Origin: Paenibacillus cremeus
GTDB taxonomy: Bacteria; Bacillota; Bacilli; Paenibacillales; NBRC-103111
Assembly: GCF_007786445.1 (NCBI RefSeq)
Contig: NZ_VNJI01000002.1
Location: forward strand, 1 to 64,000
Length of the DNA stretch: 64,000 nucleotides
Reading direction: 5' to 3'
Below the pieces are notes generated by a model. That model made no database searches. It was not told the DNA's origin and was given only the letters and a program-made list of their open reading frames with translations. Both the position numbers and the translations under genes were made by a program. This document shows, in pieces, positions 61,727 through 64,000 of the stretch (the first letter of the stretch is position 1; each line of letters opens with the position of its first letter).

Positions 61727-62737
61727 ATGTCCATCGGACAATTGATGAAGCATCGACAGCTTGGGCTTTCGGACCAACAAGCCATCGAGATGTACACATA
61801 CATGCTGAAAGCGCGCAGATTTGATGAGCGTGGTTTCGTACTGCAGCGGGCCGGTAAAATCGCCTTTCACGTTTCCGGCATCGGGCAAGAGACAGCGCAG
61901 GTAGCGGCTGCATATGCGTTAGAGAACGGGAAGGATTACTTCCTTCCTTACTATCGCGATTACGGGTTTGTACTGACCGCGGGCATGAGCATGCGGGAGC
62001 TGATGCTGTCCGTGTTTGCCAAGGCGGAGGATCCGAACAGTGGCGGCCGCCAAATGCCGGGGCATTTCAGCCATAAGAAATTGAACATTGTAACCGGCTC
62101 CTCTCCGGTGACGACGCAAGTGCCGCATGCGGTAGGCTTTGCGCTGGCTGCGAAGATGAAGAAGCAGGATTTCGTCGCGTTTGCGACCTTTGGTGAAGGC
62201 TCCAGCAACCAGGGCGATTTTCATGAGGGCTGCAACTTTGCCGGTGTACATAAGCTGCCGGTTATTCTCATGTGCGAAAATAACCAGTATGCCATCTCCG
62301 TTCCGCTGCATAAGCAGATTAGCGGCAGCATTGCCGAGCGCGCGATCGGCTACGGCTTCCCTGGCGTGAAGGTGGACGGGCGCGATCCGCTCGAGGTGTA
62401 CCGCGTGGTGAAAGAAGCACGCGAGCGAGCGATCCGAGGCGAAGGCCCAACGCTCATCGAAGCGGTTATGTACCGCATTTCGCCGCACTCGACGGCCGAT
62501 AACGATATGCTGTACCGGACGAAGGAAGAGGTGGAGCTGGAGAAGTCGAAGGACGGGCTGCCTCTGTACAAAAAATATTTAATCGATTGCGGCCTATGGA
62601 GTGAAGAGCAGGATCAGGAGCTGTCCGAGCAAATCAAGCAAGAGATTACGGAAGCGACGAATTACGCAGATCAAGCGCCATTCCCGACGCCGGAAGATAC
62701 GATGCGGCATGTATACGCCGAGAAAGGGGAGGTGTAG
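61727..62737 (+). CDS. bkdAA: Branched-chain 2-oxoacid dehydrogenase E1 alpha
   Basis: A 336-residue ThDP-dependent decarboxylase subunit acting on 2-oxo acids of Leu, Ile and Val; its acyl-CoA products prime anteiso/iso fatty acids. The ThDP motif is GEGSSNQGDFHEGCNFAGV ... NNQYAIS, with YYRDYGF and RMPGHFS-like RQMPGHFSHKK. Start follows GGAGGCG. It pairs with bkdAB. Confidence 0.96.
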   Translation: MSIGQLMKHRQLGLSDQQAIEMYTYMLKARRFDERGFVLQRAGKIAFHVSGIGQETAQVAAAYALENGKDYFLPYYRDYGFVLTAGMSMRELMLSVFAKAEDPNSGGRQMPGHFSHKKLNIVTGSSPVTTQVPHAVGFALAAKMKKQDFVAFATFGEGSSNQGDFHEGCNFAGVHKLPVILMCENNQYAISVPLHKQISGSIAERAIGYGFPGVKVDGRDPLEVYRVVKEARERAIRGEGPTLIEAVMYRISPHSTADNDMLYRTKEEVELEKSKDGLPLYKKYLIDCGLWSEEQDQELSEQIKQEITEATNYADQAPFPTPEDTMRHVYAEKGEV

Positions 62738-62740
62738 CGC

Positions 62741-63721
62741 ATGGCAGTCATTACATACTTGGAAGCGATTCGTACCGCGATGAAGGAAGAGATGGAGCGG
62801 GACGAGAACGTGTTTGTGCTTGGTGAAGATGTAGGCAAAGGCGGCGTGCTTAACGCTACAAAGGACCTGAGAGACCAATTCGGCGAAGAGCGGGTTATGG
62901 ATACGCCTCTGGCGGAATCCGCGATTGCAGGCGTAGCGATTGGAGCGGCGATGTACGGCATGAAGCCGATTGCAGAGATGCAATTCGCGGACTTTATTTT
63001 CCCGGCGACGAACCAGATCATCAGCGAGGCGGCCAAAATCCGCTACCGCTCCAACAACGATTGGAACTGTCCGATCGTGGTACGAGCTCCTTACGGAGCT
63101 ACCGGAGGCGGCGCGTTGTATCACTCGCAATGTCCGGAGTCGGTGTTCTTCGGCACACCGGGAATTAAGATTGTAGCGCCATCCAATCCGTACGATGCGA
63201 AAGGGCTGCTTAAGGCGGCGATTCGCGATGCGGATCCGGTGCTTTATTTTGAACATAAAAAATGCTATCTTGGCGTCACGGGAGAAGTGCCAGAGGGCGA
63301 TTATATCGTGGAGATCGGCAAAGCGGATGTGAAGCGGGAAGGCAGCGACATTACGGTCATTTCCTACGGAATCACCGTTCAGTATGCGCTCCAAGCGGCG
63401 GAGGAATTGGCCAAAGAAAGCATCAGCGTGCATATTCTCGATCTGCGGACCTTGCAGCCGCTCGATAACGAAGCGATTTTGCAAGCCGCGTCGAAGACCG
63501 GCAAGGTGCTCATCATCCACGAGGACAATAAGACCGGCGGCGTGGGCGCCGAAGTATCCGCGATCATTGCAGAGGAGCTGCTGTTCGAGCTGGATGCTCC
63601 GATCATGCGGCTGTGCGCACCGGACGTTCCGGCCGTTGGGATGAACCCTCCGATGGAAAAATTTTATCTGCTGAACACGGACAAGATTAAAGATGCCATG
63701 CGGAAGCTGGCGTTGTTTTAG
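62741..63721 (+). CDS. bkdAB: Branched-chain 2-oxoacid dehydrogenase E1 beta
   Basis: A 326-residue partner of BkdAA, forming the alpha2beta2 E1. Motifs FVLGEDVGKGGVLNATKDL, DTPLAESAIAGVAIGAA, RAPYGATGGGALYHSQ and the C-terminal TGGVGAEVSAIIAEELLF and VPAVGMNPPMEKFYL are typical. ATG lies 3 bp after bkdAA with GGGGAGG upstream. Confidence 0.97.
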   Translation: MAVITYLEAIRTAMKEEMERDENVFVLGEDVGKGGVLNATKDLRDQFGEERVMDTPLAESAIAGVAIGAAMYGMKPIAEMQFADFIFPATNQIISEAAKIRYRSNNDWNCPIVVRAPYGATGGGALYHSQCPESVFFGTPGIKIVAPSNPYDAKGLLKAAIRDADPVLYFEHKKCYLGVTGEVPEGDYIVEIGKADVKREGSDITVISYGITVQYALQAAEELAKESISVHILDLRTLQPLDNEAILQAASKTGKVLIIHEDNKTGGVGAEVSAIIAEELLFELDAPIMRLCAPDVPAVGMNPPMEKFYLLNTDKIKDAMRKLALF

Positions 63722-63733
63722 GGGGAACGAAGC

Positions 63734-64000
63734 ATGAGCGACAAGAAGATGGGGACGGAGGTTACCGTCCCTCATTTGGCGGAAAGTCTCGTGTCGGCGA
63801 CGGTCGCCAAGTGGCTGAAGCAGCCGGGCGATGTGATCGATCAGTACGATGTGCTGTGCGAGCTGATCACCGATAAGGTGACCGTTGAGATGCCTTCTCC
63901 GATTGCAGGCACGCTGACGCAGCTGCTTGTAAGCGAGGGCACGACAGCGGCTGTTGGGGAGGCCATCTGCATGATTCTGGAGCCGCATCAAGCCGCTGCA
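63734..64000 (+). CDS. bkdB: Branched-chain 2-oxoacid dehydrogenase E2 (partial at window edge)
   Basis: The first 89 codons of a dihydrolipoyl acyltransferase. They form the lipoyl domain with ELITDKVTVEMPSP, whose Lys carries lipoate, and GTLTQLLVSEGTTAAVGEAI. The catalytic acyltransferase domain lies outside the window. Start ATG at 63734 is preceded by GGGGGAACGA. Fourth gene of the bkd cluster. Confidence 0.93.
   Translation, partial: MSDKKMGTEVTVPHLAESLVSATVAKWLKQPGDVIDQYDVLCELITDKVTVEMPSPIAGTLTQLLVSEGTTAAVGEAICMILEPHQAAA

Noticed and set aside
62594-63991. 465-codon open frame on the minus strand
   Set aside because: It is antisense to bkdAA/bkdAB/bkdB, which have clear motifs; high GC and codon bias keep the opposite frame open.

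Overview
The window is a chromosomal segment of a spore-forming, Gram-positive bacterium. It most resembles the Paenibacillaceae (Paenibacillus/Brevibacillus side of the Bacillales). The evidence is the complete spoIIIAA-AH operon, spoIVB, spo0A and splB, the sulfolactate genes comA/comB, AGGAGG-type ribosome binding sites before nearly every gene, moderate GC, and a gene order close to the Bacillus subtilis yqhQ-spo0A-bkd region. No rRNA, tRNA, CRISPR array, prophage or intact insertion sequence was seen. TTG and GTG starts are common and change several gene boundaries.

Layout. 1-8 kb is a mixed accessory stretch: an SDR dehydrogenase, a scar of two fused pseudogene remnants (gerA and a nucleotidyltransferase), an acetyltransferase/HAD phosphatase pair, an NHL propeller protein, a ribbon-helix-helix/PIN-like pair, an MreB-family protein, a HIT-racemase fusion and yidD. 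7.7-11.4 kb has a T-box leader and metG, a hairpin-bearing tandem repeat, and a Gfo/Idh oxidoreductase. 11.4-14.1 kb is a zinc ABC uptake operon with a near-consensus promoter and a possible Zur half-site. ccdA, splB, mntR and a patatin-like lipase follow. 17.7-21.8 kb is the conserved yqhQ-yqhR-aroQ-yqhT-efp block. 22-29.5 kb is an insertion relative to B. subtilis: a GNAT gene with an internal deletion, a MerR-thioredoxin operon with a textbook operator, a phosphotransferase, a degenerate histidine phosphatase, lysC with a nested beta-subunit start, and comBA.

29.7-50.5 kb is a long co-directional run: yqhV, spoIIIAA-AH behind a clear SigE-type promoter, accB-accC, asp23-amaP, nusB-folD-xseA-xseB-ispA-dxs-tlyA, argR, recN and spoIVB. 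It links forespore-engulfment signalling with fatty-acid, folate and isoprenoid synthesis. spo0A (50.7 kb) carries three 0A boxes upstream.

51.6-55.9 kb is a minus-strand operon: HlyD adaptor, DHA2 efflux pump, flavodoxin-like protein, membrane-anchored proline-rich protein, a 55-residue microprotein, and a small alarmone synthetase. The last three are chained by ATGA overlaps. The membrane protein and microprotein share a short motif, [DN]x[FY]R[EK][AG]LR. This is the best candidate here for an undescribed system. 57-59.8 kb is a second one: a SteA-like protein, a GT2 glycosyltransferase and a MraY-like membrane protein that appears to lack a catalytic aspartate. The window ends in a branched-chain 2-oxoacid dehydrogenase cluster (lpdV, bkdAA, bkdAB, partial bkdB) with an internal promoter and inverted repeats.
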